Notes: a model not told the origin generated them from the sequence alone. DNA of 9,420 nucleotides from a bacterium (GCA_021780625.1 JAJXYI010000698.1:1-9420), one strand, 5' to 3'; shown: positions 1-9,085, counted from the stretch's first letter. A program made the numbers and translations.

Positions 1-735
1 CCCTACGAGGAACAGCCGGGCTGGCTGCTGCTCAATGAGCACCTGATGGGGCAGACCATTCTCGACATCGACGGCCGCCGCACCAAGGAGGTCAACGACC
101 TGCACCTGCTCGAGTCCAAGGGTCGCATGCTGCTCGTCCACGTCGACATGTCGGAAAAGGGCATGCTCAACCGTCTCGGCATCGGCCGCTCCAAATCGCG
201 CGGCGAGGCGCTCATCTCCTGGCGCATCTTCCGCCCGCTCTCGGTCGAGGACGCCTCAACCGACACCGTGATGCTCGCCGTCACGCGGAAAACCACGAAA
301 TTCCTGCCAAGCGACGACCTCGCCGCGGCCCTCGAGGAACTCAAGCATCCCGATTCCGCACCCGCGGCCGCCGGATCCACCGGCGAGCTGCCCATTTCGA
401 AGAAGTACGTCGCAGTCGGCGGCGAAACGGTCGTGTCCGCGCTCTTCGCGTCGCTGCGCTCGTCCAACCTGCCTCCCGATGCGGTCTCGTCCGTCTTTGT
501 CGTCGGCCCCGACCAGGCCCTCCTCGGCGTCGCCGACCTGAGCGTGCTGGCCCTGTCGTCCCAGGACGCGCGAGTCGAGTCGACCATGACCCCAAAGGCC
601 CGCACGGTTTCCGAGAGCGCGTCGCTCGCCGAGGCCGCCGAGGTGTTCAAGCGCTCTGCGCTGCGCATCGCGCCTGTGGTGGATTCCAACGGCCGTCTCG
701 TGGGCGCCCTTAACCGCGCCGACTTCGTCCGCTGA
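1..735 (+). CDS. CBS-domain protein with PRC-barrel-like N-terminal region (5' partial)
   Basis: The reading frame is open from the first base to a TGA at 733-735, giving 244 residues, so the true start lies outside the window. The first ~85 residues look like the PRC-barrel-like region that precedes CBS domains in some MgtE-related proteins; LLLNEHLMGQTILDIDGRR with following hydrophobic strands is the typical opening. An internal ATG at position 46 falls inside this region and is unlikely to be the start. After an Ala/Pro-rich linker, residues ~136-188 and ~194-244 read as two CBS repeats, the second containing RIAPVVDSNGRLVGALNRAD. CBS pairs usually bind adenine nucleotides or Mg2+. No membrane segment is visible and the protein ends directly after the second CBS, so any transport domain would be a separate gene. 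A role in Mg2+ homeostasis is only inferred from the domain order. It is convergent with thiD and shows no link to thiamine synthesis. Confidence 0.7.
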   Translation, partial: PYEEQPGWLLLNEHLMGQTILDIDGRRTKEVNDLHLLESKGRMLLVHVDMSEKGMLNRLGIGRSKSRGEALISWRIFRPLSVEDASTDTVMLAVTRKTTKFLPSDDLAAALEELKHPDSAPAAAGSTGELPISKKYVAVGGETVVSALFASLRSSNLPPDAVSSVFVVGPDQALLGVADLSVLALSSQDARVESTMTPKARTVSESASLAEAAEVFKRSALRIAPVVDSNGRLVGALNRADFVR

Positions 736-749
736 GCCGTCCCCACGGC
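736..749. terminator. Short hairpin between convergent stop codons, possible bidirectional terminator
   Basis: GCCGT-CCCC-ACGGC is a perfect 5-bp stem with a 4-nt loop. It fills almost all of the 17 bases between the plus-strand stop (733-735) and the thiD stop (753-755). The position suits a shared transcription end. There is no T-tract on either side, so it is not a canonical intrinsic terminator; Rho-dependent ending or simple read-through are alternatives. Confidence 0.35.
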
Positions 750-752
750 ACG

Positions 753-1571
753 TCAGCCCGGAAACGCCGGTCCGGCCCCCGCCCCCCAGCGGTATTCCCG
801 CCCGGCGTTGAGTCCTTCCTGGAGCAGCGCCTTGGCCCGGTCGACCGCCTTCGGCAGGTCCCACCCGCGGGCAAGTCCGGTCGCGATTGCCGAGGCCAGC
901 GTACAGCCTGTGCCATGGGTATTCACAGTCCGGCGACGGGGACTCTCGAATCGGAGGACCGGCTCGCCCGCCCTCACCAGCAGGTCCGCGCACCGGGCTC
1001 CGCGTCCATGCCCACCCTTGGCCAGGACCGCACAGTCCGCCGCCTCGGCGAGACGCCGAGCAGCCCGCTCCGCCCCCGCCTCGTCCTCGACAGTCCCGCC
1101 GGAGAACAACGCCAACTCCGGCCAGTTCGGCGTCACTACCGTCGCCAGCGGAAATAGAAGTCGGCGCATGAGGCGGCGCCCCTTCTCGTCCAGAAATTCA
1201 GTTCCCGTCGTCGATCCCACAACCGGATCCAGAACCACGGGAAGTCGACGCCCCTCGAGCGCGCCAGCCACCGCACGCACCGCGGCCGACCCCGGCAGGA
1301 GGCCGATCTTGACCGCCCCCACCGGCATGTCGTCCAACACCGCGCGCACCTGGGCGCCGATCAGCTTCGGTTCCACCGGATGCCAGGCGATCACCCCGCG
1401 CGTCGATTGCGCCGTCACCGCCGTGATCGCCGTCACCGGAAATCCCCCCAACGCCCGGATCGCACGCGAGTCCGCCTGAATGCCCGCCCCGCCCCCGCTG
1501 TCCGAACCGGCAATCGCCAGCACACACAAGGGCTGTCTCTCCCGCACCTGAAGTCGCATCCCGGGTTTCAT
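753..1571 (-). CDS. thiD: Hydroxymethylpyrimidine (phosphate) kinase ThiD
   Basis: ThiD phosphorylates HMP and HMP-P to HMP-PP, the pyrimidine donor for ThiE. The 272-residue protein is full length for the ribokinase-fold ThiD family. AIAGSDSGGGAGIQAD at 19-34 is the signature N-terminus. VKIGLLPG (87-94), VLDPVVGSTTG (113-123) and VVTPNWPELALFSG (145-158) are the expected core motifs. VNTHGTGCTLASAI (216-229) holds the anion-hole loop with the likely catalytic Cys223. The ATG at 1571 is preceded by GAGGT with about a 9-nt spacer. A second in-frame ATG four codons later is possible, since the conserved fold begins only near residue 14. It is the last gene of the operon, 233 nt after thiF, and that spacer carries an inverted repeat. 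It has its own good ribosome binding site, so it may be expressed partly independently. Confidence 0.95.
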   Translation of the reverse strand: MKPGMRLQVRERQPLCVLAIAGSDSGGGAGIQADSRAIRALGGFPVTAITAVTAQSTRGVIAWHPVEPKLIGAQVRAVLDDMPVGAVKIGLLPGSAAVRAVAGALEGRRLPVVLDPVVGSTTGTEFLDEKGRRLMRRLLFPLATVVTPNWPELALFSGGTVEDEAGAERAARRLAEAADCAVLAKGGHGRGARCADLLVRAGEPVLRFESPRRRTVNTHGTGCTLASAIATGLARGWDLPKAVDRAKALLQEGLNAGREYRWGAGAGPAFPG

Positions 1572-1580
1572 CGCGCAGAC

Positions 1581-1585
1581 ACCTC
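1581..1585 (-). promoter_or_regulatory. Shine-Dalgarno site of thiD
   Basis: On the minus strand GAGGT lies about 9 nt before the ATG at 1571. It supports that start over the ATG four codons downstream. Together with the thiE-paralogue site at 6558-6563 it is one of the few clear Shine-Dalgarno matches in the operon. Confidence 0.6.
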
Positions 1586-1606
1586 ACGGTTACAGAACGA
1601 AGACGA

Positions 1607-1790
1607 TTTCACAGGGATGAAGGGGATGGAAGGGATCGGCAGAAACTGAAGACTTGATCCAGCGAACACGGACCGCACGAGCCAAGGTCGGTTTTGAAAT
1701 TCAGGTTCATGTCTCCTGCTGAATCCAGGATGCAGATACCTGCGAGGACCGGGACCGAACATCCCGTCCATCCCCTCCATCCCTGTTAAA
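1607..1790. repeat. Long inverted repeat in the thiF-thiD spacer (AACAGGGATGGAGGGGATGG family)
   Basis: The arms at 1607-1636 and 1761-1790 are reverse complements with 27 of 30 positions matching. Each arm is a short tandem of a ~9-nt unit of the type GGGGATGGA, about 2.7 copies. The 124 bases between the arms contain no gene; I see small self-complementary patches such as GCAG-ATAC-CTGC at 1732-1743. The arms could fold in the thiF-thiD mRNA. The pattern suggests a non-autonomous element (MITE-like) or a pair of dispersed repeats. From memory, the same motif recurs in spacers of Verrucomicrobiota and other environmental bacteria; I could not check this here. Confidence 0.85.
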
Positions 1791-1804
1791 ACTTCCCCGT
1801 CTTC

Positions 1805-2920
1805 TCATCGCCCGTTTCGCGTCCACGCGTTCATTCCGCCACGCAGGCTCTTCACGTCGGAGAAACCATGGCGCCGCCTGAGTTCCGGGAGAACGTGAAG
1901 GCTGCGCACGCCTGCGGCGCAGTACACGCAGGTCGGACGCGCCGGATCGAGCGCCTTGCTCACGCTCCAGGCGTCGATCTCACTCATCGGAAGATGCACC
2001 GCGGGCTCGATCGTCCCTGCAATCTCGCGCTCGTACCCTTCGCGCACGTCGATGAGTTGAATTCCGCCCGGCGACTTCAAACGCATCTGCAGGGTCTCCA
2101 CGTCGATCTCGTCCGGATCCGCCTCGTCGCCCTCGTCGACGCTACACGTCTCGCCGTAGCCCTCCGGCGGAAGGTCGCGAATGTCCCCACGCCCCGGGGT
2201 CGGCGCCAGCTTCACCGACCGCACCTCCATCGTCAGCGCGTCCCAGAGCAGCAGACGGCCCGAAAGCGGTTCGCCCACGCCCGAAAGGATCTTCAGGGCC
2301 TCGCAGGCCTGCACCGTGCCGATGAGCCCGGGCAACACGCCCAGCACCCCGGCCTCCGCACAGTTCGGCACCGTTCCCGGCGCAGGCGGCTCCGGGAAAA
2401 GGCATCGGTAGGTCGGTCCTCCCCGGAAATTGAATACACTGAGCTGCCCGTCAAAGGCGTGGATCGCGCCATAAACGAAGGGGCGCCCCTCGAGCACGCA
2501 GGCGTCGTTCACCAGATAACGGGTCGCAAAGTTGTCCGAGCCGTCCACGACCACGTCGCAGTCGCGAACAAGCTCCCGCGCATTCGAGCGCTCGAAGCGC
2601 CCCACCACGGGAACGATCTCGATCAGCGGATTCAAGGCCCTCAGTCGCCGCGCCGCCGCCTCCGCCTTCAGGATACCGCAGTCCGCGTCGGTATAGAGCA
2701 CCTGTCGCTGGAGATTGGTGACATCCACGCGGTCTGGGTCGACGATCACGATTCGCCCCACGCCCGCCGCCGCCAGATAGAGCAGCGCCGGACACCCAAG
2801 CCCGCCCGCACCGATGACGAGTACCCGACCGCCTTTGAGCCGCAGCTGGGCCTCGGGGCCAAAGCCCTTTAATCCAAGATGCCTTTGATAGCGCGCAAGG
2901 TCCTGCGAAGTCAGTTCCAT
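1805..2920 (-). CDS. thiF: ThiF/MoeB-type adenylyltransferase fused to a C-terminal rhodanese domain
   Basis: This E1-like enzyme should adenylate the C-terminal glycine of ThiS so that sulfur can be transferred onto it. The 371-residue protein starts at MELTSQDLARYQRHL, the usual opening of the family. VLVIGAGGLGCPALLYLAAA (33-52) is the nucleotide-binding loop, followed by VDPDRVDVTNLQRQVLY, DGSDNFATRYLVND (126-139), TYRCLFPEPPAPGTVPNC (170-187) and GVLGVLPGLIG. Residues ~270-371 form a rhodanese domain with active-site loop CAAGVRS (Cys334), a likely persulfide carrier. The usual zinc-binding CxxC pairs of MoeB/ThiF are missing: the first reads TYRC and no second pair is seen before the rhodanese. 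That also occurs, as I recall, in Bacteroidetes-type homologues. Context assigns it to thiamine, but it could also serve MoaD in molybdopterin synthesis. No Shine-Dalgarno precedes the ATG. It lies between two repeat-bearing spacers. Confidence 0.9.
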   Translation of the reverse strand: MELTSQDLARYQRHLGLKGFGPEAQLRLKGGRVLVIGAGGLGCPALLYLAAAGVGRIVIVDPDRVDVTNLQRQVLYTDADCGILKAEAAARRLRALNPLIEIVPVVGRFERSNARELVRDCDVVVDGSDNFATRYLVNDACVLEGRPFVYGAIHAFDGQLSVFNFRGGPTYRCLFPEPPAPGTVPNCAEAGVLGVLPGLIGTVQACEALKILSGVGEPLSGRLLLWDALTMEVRSVKLAPTPGRGDIRDLPPEGYGETCSVDEGDEADPDEIDVETLQMRLKSPGGIQLIDVREGYEREIAGTIEPAVHLPMSEIDAWSVSKALDPARPTCVYCAAGVRSLHVLPELRRRHGFSDVKSLRGGMNAWTRNGR

Positions 2921-2952
2921 CGTGTGATTAAATTCAAAGCGTGGGTTGAATT

Positions 2953-3094
2953 GAACAGAAGGCAACGAAGTGTCGGGAGGCCGATTATTTCGGTGTTGGG
3001 TGCAAGAACCAGTCGTCGCTCTGAAGATTCCAAACCCTCCATGCTTTTGCCGTCGGTTTCCAACTTCCAAAGCGCTCTTCGTTTCCTTCTGTTC
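2953..3094. repeat. Inverted repeat in the thiH-thiF spacer (GAACAGAAGGNAACGAAG family)
   Basis: GAACAGAAGGCAACGAAG at 2953-2970 is matched on the opposite strand at 3077-3094 with 17 of 18 positions. The arms are 106 bases apart, and the interior has no gene that I can recognise. A relative of the same motif lies alone at 8937-8968, upstream of the riboswitch. It is a different motif family from the inverted repeats in the other two spacers, but it has the same architecture. Confidence 0.8.
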
Positions 3095-3118
3095 CCATTC
3101 CGAGTTTCCTTCCCATTC
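3092..3118. repeat. Short direct repeat TTCCCATTC next to the thiH stop
   Basis: TTCCCATTC occurs at 3092-3100 and 3110-3118, an 18-nt period, just beyond the thiH stop at 3123-3125 and touching the right arm of the preceding inverted repeat. It could be part of the same inserted element or chance; no function is apparent. Confidence 0.4.
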
Positions 3119-3122
3119 GGGG

Positions 3123-4280
3123 TCACCCCCGGGCCTCCGCCGGCGCGGCTTGGGCGGACCGGACGAAGCCATCGTAGGTGGCGTCCCAGTCCTTCCAAAC
3201 CGGCTCGTAGCCGCGATCGCGAAGGAACTCAGCGACCTCCGCGGGACTGCGGTCGTCGTCGATCTGGAACTGCTCCAGCGATTCGGGCGCACTTGTGTAC
3301 CCGCCGGGATTCGTCTTCGAACCCGCGCTGAGGTGGGTGAAGCCGAGCTGGAAGGCATGGCTGCGGAAGCGGGCGCTTTCGCGGGTCGACAGCGAAAGCT
3401 CCACCTCCGGGCTGAACAGGCGAAAGGCGCAGGCCGCTTGGACGAGTTCGCGCTCCCCGAACGGGGTCACCGCGACCTCCGCGCCCTCGTGGGGACGCAG
3501 GCGCGGAAATGAGATGCTGTACCGCGTCTTCCAATACGTGGTCTCCAGGTATCGCAGGTGCAGTCCGACGAACCAGGAGTCCGCGCGCCAGTCCGACAGG
3601 CCGTAGAGCGCACCGAGTCCCACCTTCTTGACGCCCGCAAGGCCCAACTCGTCAGGCGTGTCCAGGCGGTTCGCCATGTTCGCCTTGGGTCCGCTCAGGT
3701 GGCTGCGGGCGTAAGCCTCCTTGTCGTAGGTCTCCTGGTACACGAGCACCGCGCTCATGCCCTCCGCGACGAGCTCGGCATAGTCGTCGCGCCGCATCGG
3801 CTGCACTTCGATCGAAATCGAGGCGAAGCGCCCGCGGAGCTGGCGGATCGCCGCCGCGAGATACGGCACGCCGACATGCCCCACCTCCCCCGTCACGAGC
3901 AGGATGTGCTGGAATCCGTGGCGTTCCAGGACCGCCGCCTCGGCGGCGATCTCGATCGGGTTGAGGATCTTGCGCCGGATCTTGTTGTGCGCGCTGAACC
4001 CGCAATAGGAGCAGACGTTCGCGCAGGCATTGGACAGGTAGAGTGGCGCGTAGAGCTGGATCGTTCGCCCGAAGCGCTCGATCGTGAGCCTGCGGCTGAG
4101 CGCTGCCATCTCCTCGAGGTGCGGCTCCGCCGCGGGCGAGAGCAGCGCCGCGAGGTCCTCGAGCGAGAGCCCCGCACGAACGCGCCCCAGCGCCCGCCGC
4201 ACGTCCGCATCGCGGGCGCCGCGTATCCGCGCCGCCACGTCGTCAAGCCGGTGTTCGTCCAATATCGTTGAAAAGCTCAT
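3123..4280 (-). CDS. thiH: 2-iminoacetate synthase ThiH (radical SAM tyrosine lyase)
   Basis: ThiH cleaves tyrosine with S-adenosylmethionine to give dehydroglycine (2-iminoacetate) for thiazole formation by ThiG, releasing p-cresol. The 385-residue length fits the family (about 370-380). The radical SAM motif CX3CX2C is CANVCSYC, with Cys86, Cys90 and Cys93, inside the typical context LYLSNACANVCSYCGFSAHN. LLVTGEV, YQETYD, GLGALYGLSDWR and SFPRLRPH are further family blocks. Choice of ThiH over the oxygen-dependent glycine oxidase ThiO suggests that the pathway can run with little or no oxygen. The start at 4280 gives MSFSTILDEH; no clear Shine-Dalgarno is seen. The gene follows thiG by 177 nt, a spacer mostly taken up by an imperfect inverted repeat, and is followed by a 202-nt spacer with another one. 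Confidence 0.97.
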   Translation of the reverse strand: MSFSTILDEHRLDDVAARIRGARDADVRRALGRVRAGLSLEDLAALLSPAAEPHLEEMAALSRRLTIERFGRTIQLYAPLYLSNACANVCSYCGFSAHNKIRRKILNPIEIAAEAAVLERHGFQHILLVTGEVGHVGVPYLAAAIRQLRGRFASISIEVQPMRRDDYAELVAEGMSAVLVYQETYDKEAYARSHLSGPKANMANRLDTPDELGLAGVKKVGLGALYGLSDWRADSWFVGLHLRYLETTYWKTRYSISFPRLRPHEGAEVAVTPFGERELVQAACAFRLFSPEVELSLSTRESARFRSHAFQLGFTHLSAGSKTNPGGYTSAPESLEQFQIDDDRSPAEVAEFLRDRGYEPVWKDWDATYDGFVRSAQAAPAEARG

Positions 4281-4322
4281 GTCGTCAGGGGGTCAGGGAA
4301 ATTGGCGCGACCAACTCGGGGT

Positions 4323-4419
4323 TGAACCACGGAGCACTGAGGACACAGACGACGAGCCCCGAAATCGGAACTCGCCCGCGGCGTGGATTTCTCTGCGCTC
4401 TCTGTGTCTCTGTGGTTCA
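4323..4419. repeat. Imperfect inverted repeat in the thiG-thiH spacer (TGAACCACAGAGACACAGAG family)
   Basis: The outer 12 bases, TGAACCACGGAG at 4323-4334 and its reverse complement at 4408-4419, match at 11 of 12 positions. GACACAG (4342-4348) and CTGTGTC (4402-4408) continue the pairing with a small bulge. The right arm extends as a purine/pyrimidine repeat to about 4391. The interior holds a nested smaller palindrome around CCCCGAAATCGGAA (about 4357-4370). The whole segment could fold into a long stem between thiG and thiH. I recall AACCACAGAGACACAGAG-type repeats as frequent spacer repeats in Verrucomicrobiota and other phyla. Confidence 0.8.
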
Positions 4420-4457
4420 TCCTTCGCATTGGCCGGGTTTCCTTTTCGGTTGAATGC

Positions 4458-5249
4458 TCAGGCCGGTGCCAGGAAGGCGGTGAGCGGCGAGCTGGCCGAG
4501 GCTTCGGCGCCCTCGGTTCGGGGAGCGACTCCGGCCTCAAAGGCGAGCCGACCCGCCTCGACGCCCGCCCGGAATGCCGCCGCCATGCGTACCGGATCCT
4601 CCGCGGCCGCTATCGCCGTGTTCACCAGCACCGCATCCGCACCCATTTCAAGCGCCGCCGCCGCGTGCGAGGGCGCACCAAGGCCCGCGTCCACCACCAC
4701 CGGCACGCGGGCCTGGGCGATGATGATCTCAAGGAAAGCCCGGCTCTCCAGCCCCCGGTTGCTCCCGATGGGCGCCCCCAGCGGCATCACCGCCGCCGCG
4801 CCCGCGTCCTCGAGCTGCTTGCAGAGCACCGGATCCGCATGGACGTACGGGAGCACGACGAAGCCGCGTTTCACCAGCTCCTTCGTCGCGGCGAGCGTCT
4901 CGACCGGGTCGGGCATCAGGTACTTCGGATCCGGGTGAATCTCGAGTTTCACCCAATTGGTCTCCAGCGCCTCGCGCGCCAGCTCGGCGGCCAGAACCGC
5001 CTCGCGGGCGTCGCGGACGCCCGAGGTGTTCGGCAGCAGGCGATGCGCCAAGCGGTCGATGTGCGAGATCAGGTCGTCGTCGACCCCGCCCACCCGCACC
5101 CGCCGAAGCGCGACGGTCACGAGTTCGGCACCCGAAGCCTGGAGGCTCGCAGCCATCACGGCTCCGGAGCTGAATTTTCCGGTGCCCAGGAAGAGGCGCG
5201 AGCGGAGCGTTATGCCGCCGATCACGAGGGGAGTCGAGGAGGTGTTCAT
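4458..5249 (-). CDS. thiG: Thiazole synthase ThiG
   Basis: ThiG condenses deoxyxylulose 5-phosphate, dehydroglycine from ThiH and sulfur from ThiS thiocarboxylate into the thiazole phosphate. The 263-residue protein is normal length. [20 protein letters not shown] (7-26) is the family N-terminus. [20 protein letters not shown] (71-90) and [18 protein letters not shown] (97-114) follow; Lys101 is the expected Schiff-base lysine. [22 protein letters not shown] and [20 protein letters not shown], then [11 protein letters not shown], complete the TIM-barrel phosphate-binding part. The ATG at 5249 overlaps the thiE stop (ATGA), which suggests translational coupling; no separate Shine-Dalgarno is visible. 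It is the last gene of the tightly packed upstream block; a repeat-bearing spacer follows. Confidence 0.97.
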   Translation of the reverse strand: MNTSSTPLVIGGITLRSRLFLGTGKFSSGAVMAASLQASGAELVTVALRRVRVGGVDDDLISHIDRLAHRLLPNTSGVRDAREAVLAAELAREALETNWVKLEIHPDPKYLMPDPVETLAATKELVKRGFVVLPYVHADPVLCKQLEDAGAAAVMPLGAPIGSNRGLESRAFLEIIIAQARVPVVVDAGLGAPSHAAAALEMGADAVLVNTAIAAAEDPVRMAAAFRAGVEAGRLAFEAGVAPRTEGAEASASSPLTAFLAPA

Positions 5250-5893
5250 ATCGAAAAATCGTTCACCCAGGCCCGTTCGAAGGCCCGGTAGTTGGCGTGG
5301 ACGGACTCGCCCTCGTAGAGAGCGCCGCAGACAGCGACCCCGCTGGCGCCCGCCGCTCGCAGCGCCGGCAGGTCCGCGGGCCGAACCCCGCCAATCGCCC
5401 AGGCCGGCATCCCGCCCAGGGAATCGATGAGGCGCGTGATGCCCTCCGTCCCCAGGAGCGGGGCGAGCGTCTTCTTCGTGCCCGTGAAGCGAAAGGGTCC
5501 GACGCCCGCATAGTCGAGACTTCCCGAGTCCACCGCCCGGTGCGCGTCGTCGGTGTCGTTGACGGTGCCGCCGAGGATTTTGCGCGGCCCGAGCATGCGG
5601 CGCGCATGGTGCCAGTCCATGTCGTGCCTGCCCAGGTGGGCACCGTCCGCACCCGCGGCGATCGCAATCAACACGCTGTCGTTGACGATGCACACCGCGC
5701 CGAAATCGTGGCACACGCCCACGACCTGCTTCGCCGTCGCCAGCCAGGCCTCGGGCGCCGCGTCCTTCATCCTCAACTGCACCCACTTCGCCCCCGCCTC
5801 GCAAAGCAGCCGCGCCTGCTCCACCGGCCCCGCACCGCCTCCATCGCGGGTCAGGCACATGATCGGATGTCTCTGTTCAATCGGCAGATTCAT
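5246..5893 (-). CDS. thiE: Thiamine-phosphate synthase ThiE
   Basis: ThiE couples HMP-PP with thiazole phosphate to give thiamine phosphate and pyrophosphate. The 215-residue protein matches family length. The substrate-binding motifs are intact: QLRMKD with Arg41 and Lys43, VND with Asn71 and Asp72 (pyrophosphate/Mg2+ binding), GAHLGRHD ending at Asp91, [15 protein letters not shown] (128-141, pyrophosphate loop) and AIGGV (166-170). This separates it clearly from the neighbouring upstream paralogue, which lacks several of these. The gene starts 27 nt after the paralogue's stop and its TGA overlaps the thiG ATG by 4 nt. No Shine-Dalgarno is evident before the ATG. Confidence 0.95.
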   Translation of the reverse strand: MNLPIEQRHPIMCLTRDGGGAGPVEQARLLCEAGAKWVQLRMKDAAPEAWLATAKQVVGVCHDFGAVCIVNDSVLIAIAAGADGAHLGRHDMDWHHARRMLGPRKILGGTVNDTDDAHRAVDSGSLDYAGVGPFRFTGTKKTLAPLLGTEGITRLIDSLGGMPAWAIGGVRPADLPALRAAGASGVAVCGALYEGESVHANYRAFERAWVNDFSI

Positions 5894-5920
5894 GGATCGT
5901 GGTTTTATTCGCCAACCCGC

Positions 5921-6547
5921 TCATCGGTTCGCGACTCCCCTGTCCTCGACGGCGTCGCGGAGTTCCAAATACGCCTTCAGCGGATCCTGCGCGCCCCACA
6001 CTGCTCCGAGCGCGGCCACTCCGCCGAACCCCGCCTCCCGACAGGCCCGGACTCGTGAGACGTCGACGCCTCCCAGGGCATAGACCGGCGCGCGGTGCTG
6101 CGCGGACTGGCCTCCAAGGGACGAATACACACGCATCCACGCCAGCCAGTCGGTTCCGGACCTTGGACCGTGCCCCGGCTTCGAAATCGACGGAAACACC
6201 GGCGCCGCCAGGACCGCCTGATACCCGTCGTACTTACCCGTCAGACCCAGCAGGTCGTGACAGCTCCGCGAGGCGAATCGCCCCGGCGCCGGTCGCGCAG
6301 GCGCACCGCCGTCGTCCCTCCAGTGGCGCCCAAGGAGTCCGAACTCTTCGACGAGTTCGTGATGCTGATGGAGGACGAACGTGCCCCGGACCCGCTCTGA
6401 GAATTGCGCCAACCAGGTCCTGAGCCCCTCAGCCGTGACTCCCGGCTTGCGGACGTGATACCGGTCGAGTCCCTCCGCAGCCATCGCTTCCACGAGCCGA
6501 CACTCCCTCGGGTCGAAGGTAGGTGGCGAGAGCAGTGCGAGGTGCAT
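5921..6547 (-). CDS. ThiE/TenI-superfamily paralogue, divergent
   Basis: The 208-residue protein has the ThiE/TenI barrel: YHVRKP (30-35) in place of QLRxK, VYALGGVDVSRV (155-166) for the phosphate-binding IGG segment, and GFGGVAALGAVW (173-184). The signature ThiE residues are altered: VND is replaced by LHQHHEL (59-65), and the GTK loop reads SISKPG (120-125). The TenI tautomerase histidine, found in a GHVF context in Bacillus TenI as I recall, is replaced by APVF (115-118). It closely resembles the second ThiE-like protein of Bacteroidetes thi operons, recognised by LHLRKP, LHQHHEL and SISKPG. A thiazole tautomerase-like or other accessory step is plausible from its place between thiS and thiE, but it is not demonstrated. 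It starts 6 nt after thiS and has a strong Shine-Dalgarno inside the thiS end. Confidence 0.88.
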   Translation of the reverse strand: MHLALLSPPTFDPRECRLVEAMAAEGLDRYHVRKPGVTAEGLRTWLAQFSERVRGTFVLHQHHELVEEFGLLGRHWRDDGGAPARPAPGRFASRSCHDLLGLTGKYDGYQAVLAAPVFPSISKPGHGPRSGTDWLAWMRVYSSLGGQSAQHRAPVYALGGVDVSRVRACREAGFGGVAALGAVWGAQDPLKAYLELRDAVEDRGVANR

Positions 6548-6553
6548 GGGCGT

Positions 6554-8871
<2,318 letters not shown>

Positions 8872-8909
8872 TAAGGCCCTTGGAGAATCACGGACCACGT
8901 CCGGTTTCA

Positions 8910-8923
8910 ATCCAAAATCCAAG
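8910..8923. repeat. Two ATCCAAA-type heptamers
   Basis: ATCCAAA and ATCCAAG lie head to tail just upstream of the riboswitch, where the operon promoter is expected. They resemble the start of a 7-nt tandem repeat, but only two units are present, so chance is possible. Confidence 0.35.
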
Positions 8924-8936
8924 GCAAACGATCGGC

Positions 8937-8968
8937 ATTGAACCGAAGGCAGCGAAGGAAACAAAGGG
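8937..8968. repeat. Solo copy of the GAACCGAAGGNAGCGAAGG repeat family
   Basis: The segment reads ATTGAACCGAAGGCAGCGAA and continues as GGAAACAAAGGG, a tandem of a 9-nt unit of the type NAACGAAGG. It is closely related to the arms of the inverted repeat between thiH and thiF (GAACAGAAGGCAACGAAG), showing that one repeat family occurs at least twice in this window. No inverted partner is seen nearby. Confidence 0.65.
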
Positions 8969-9017
8969 CGATAAGACGAACGAACCCCACGTTGACAGGA
9001 CTGAGTTGGCCTCCACC

Positions 9018-9061
9018 CCTGACCTCCATCCGCCGCCCTCCGACTTCCGGCTTCTGACCTT
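9018..9061. repeat. Degenerate 7-nt tandem repeat (CTCCGAC type), first block
   Basis: CCTGACCTCC, CCCTCCGACTTCCGGC and TTCTGACC follow one another with a largely 7-nt spacing. The units are shared with the longer block at 9111-9176. No gene or RNA fold is evident. Confidence 0.6.
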
Positions 9062-9085
9062 CCAACCGAAGACTCCGATCCAGGC

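Noticed and set aside
3..746. Minus-strand open frame of 247 codons opposite the CBS gene
   Set aside because: Ser/Arg-rich shadow with no domain, while the plus strand has recognisable CBS sequence.
1868..2872. Plus-strand open frame of 334 codons opposite thiF
   Set aside because: Antisense shadow; Arg/His-rich with no motif, against a clear ThiF-rhodanese.
2921..3358. N-terminal extension of ThiF upstream of the ATG at 2920
   Set aside because: The frame stays open but the extension crosses the inverted repeat and the end of thiH and is Arg/Ser-rich, while MELTSQDLARYQRHL is the normal family start.
4383..5291. Plus-strand open frame of 302 codons across thiG and its downstream spacer
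   Set aside because: Antisense shadow with Arg/His-rich composition. It crosses a repeat, and thiG on the other strand is well supported.
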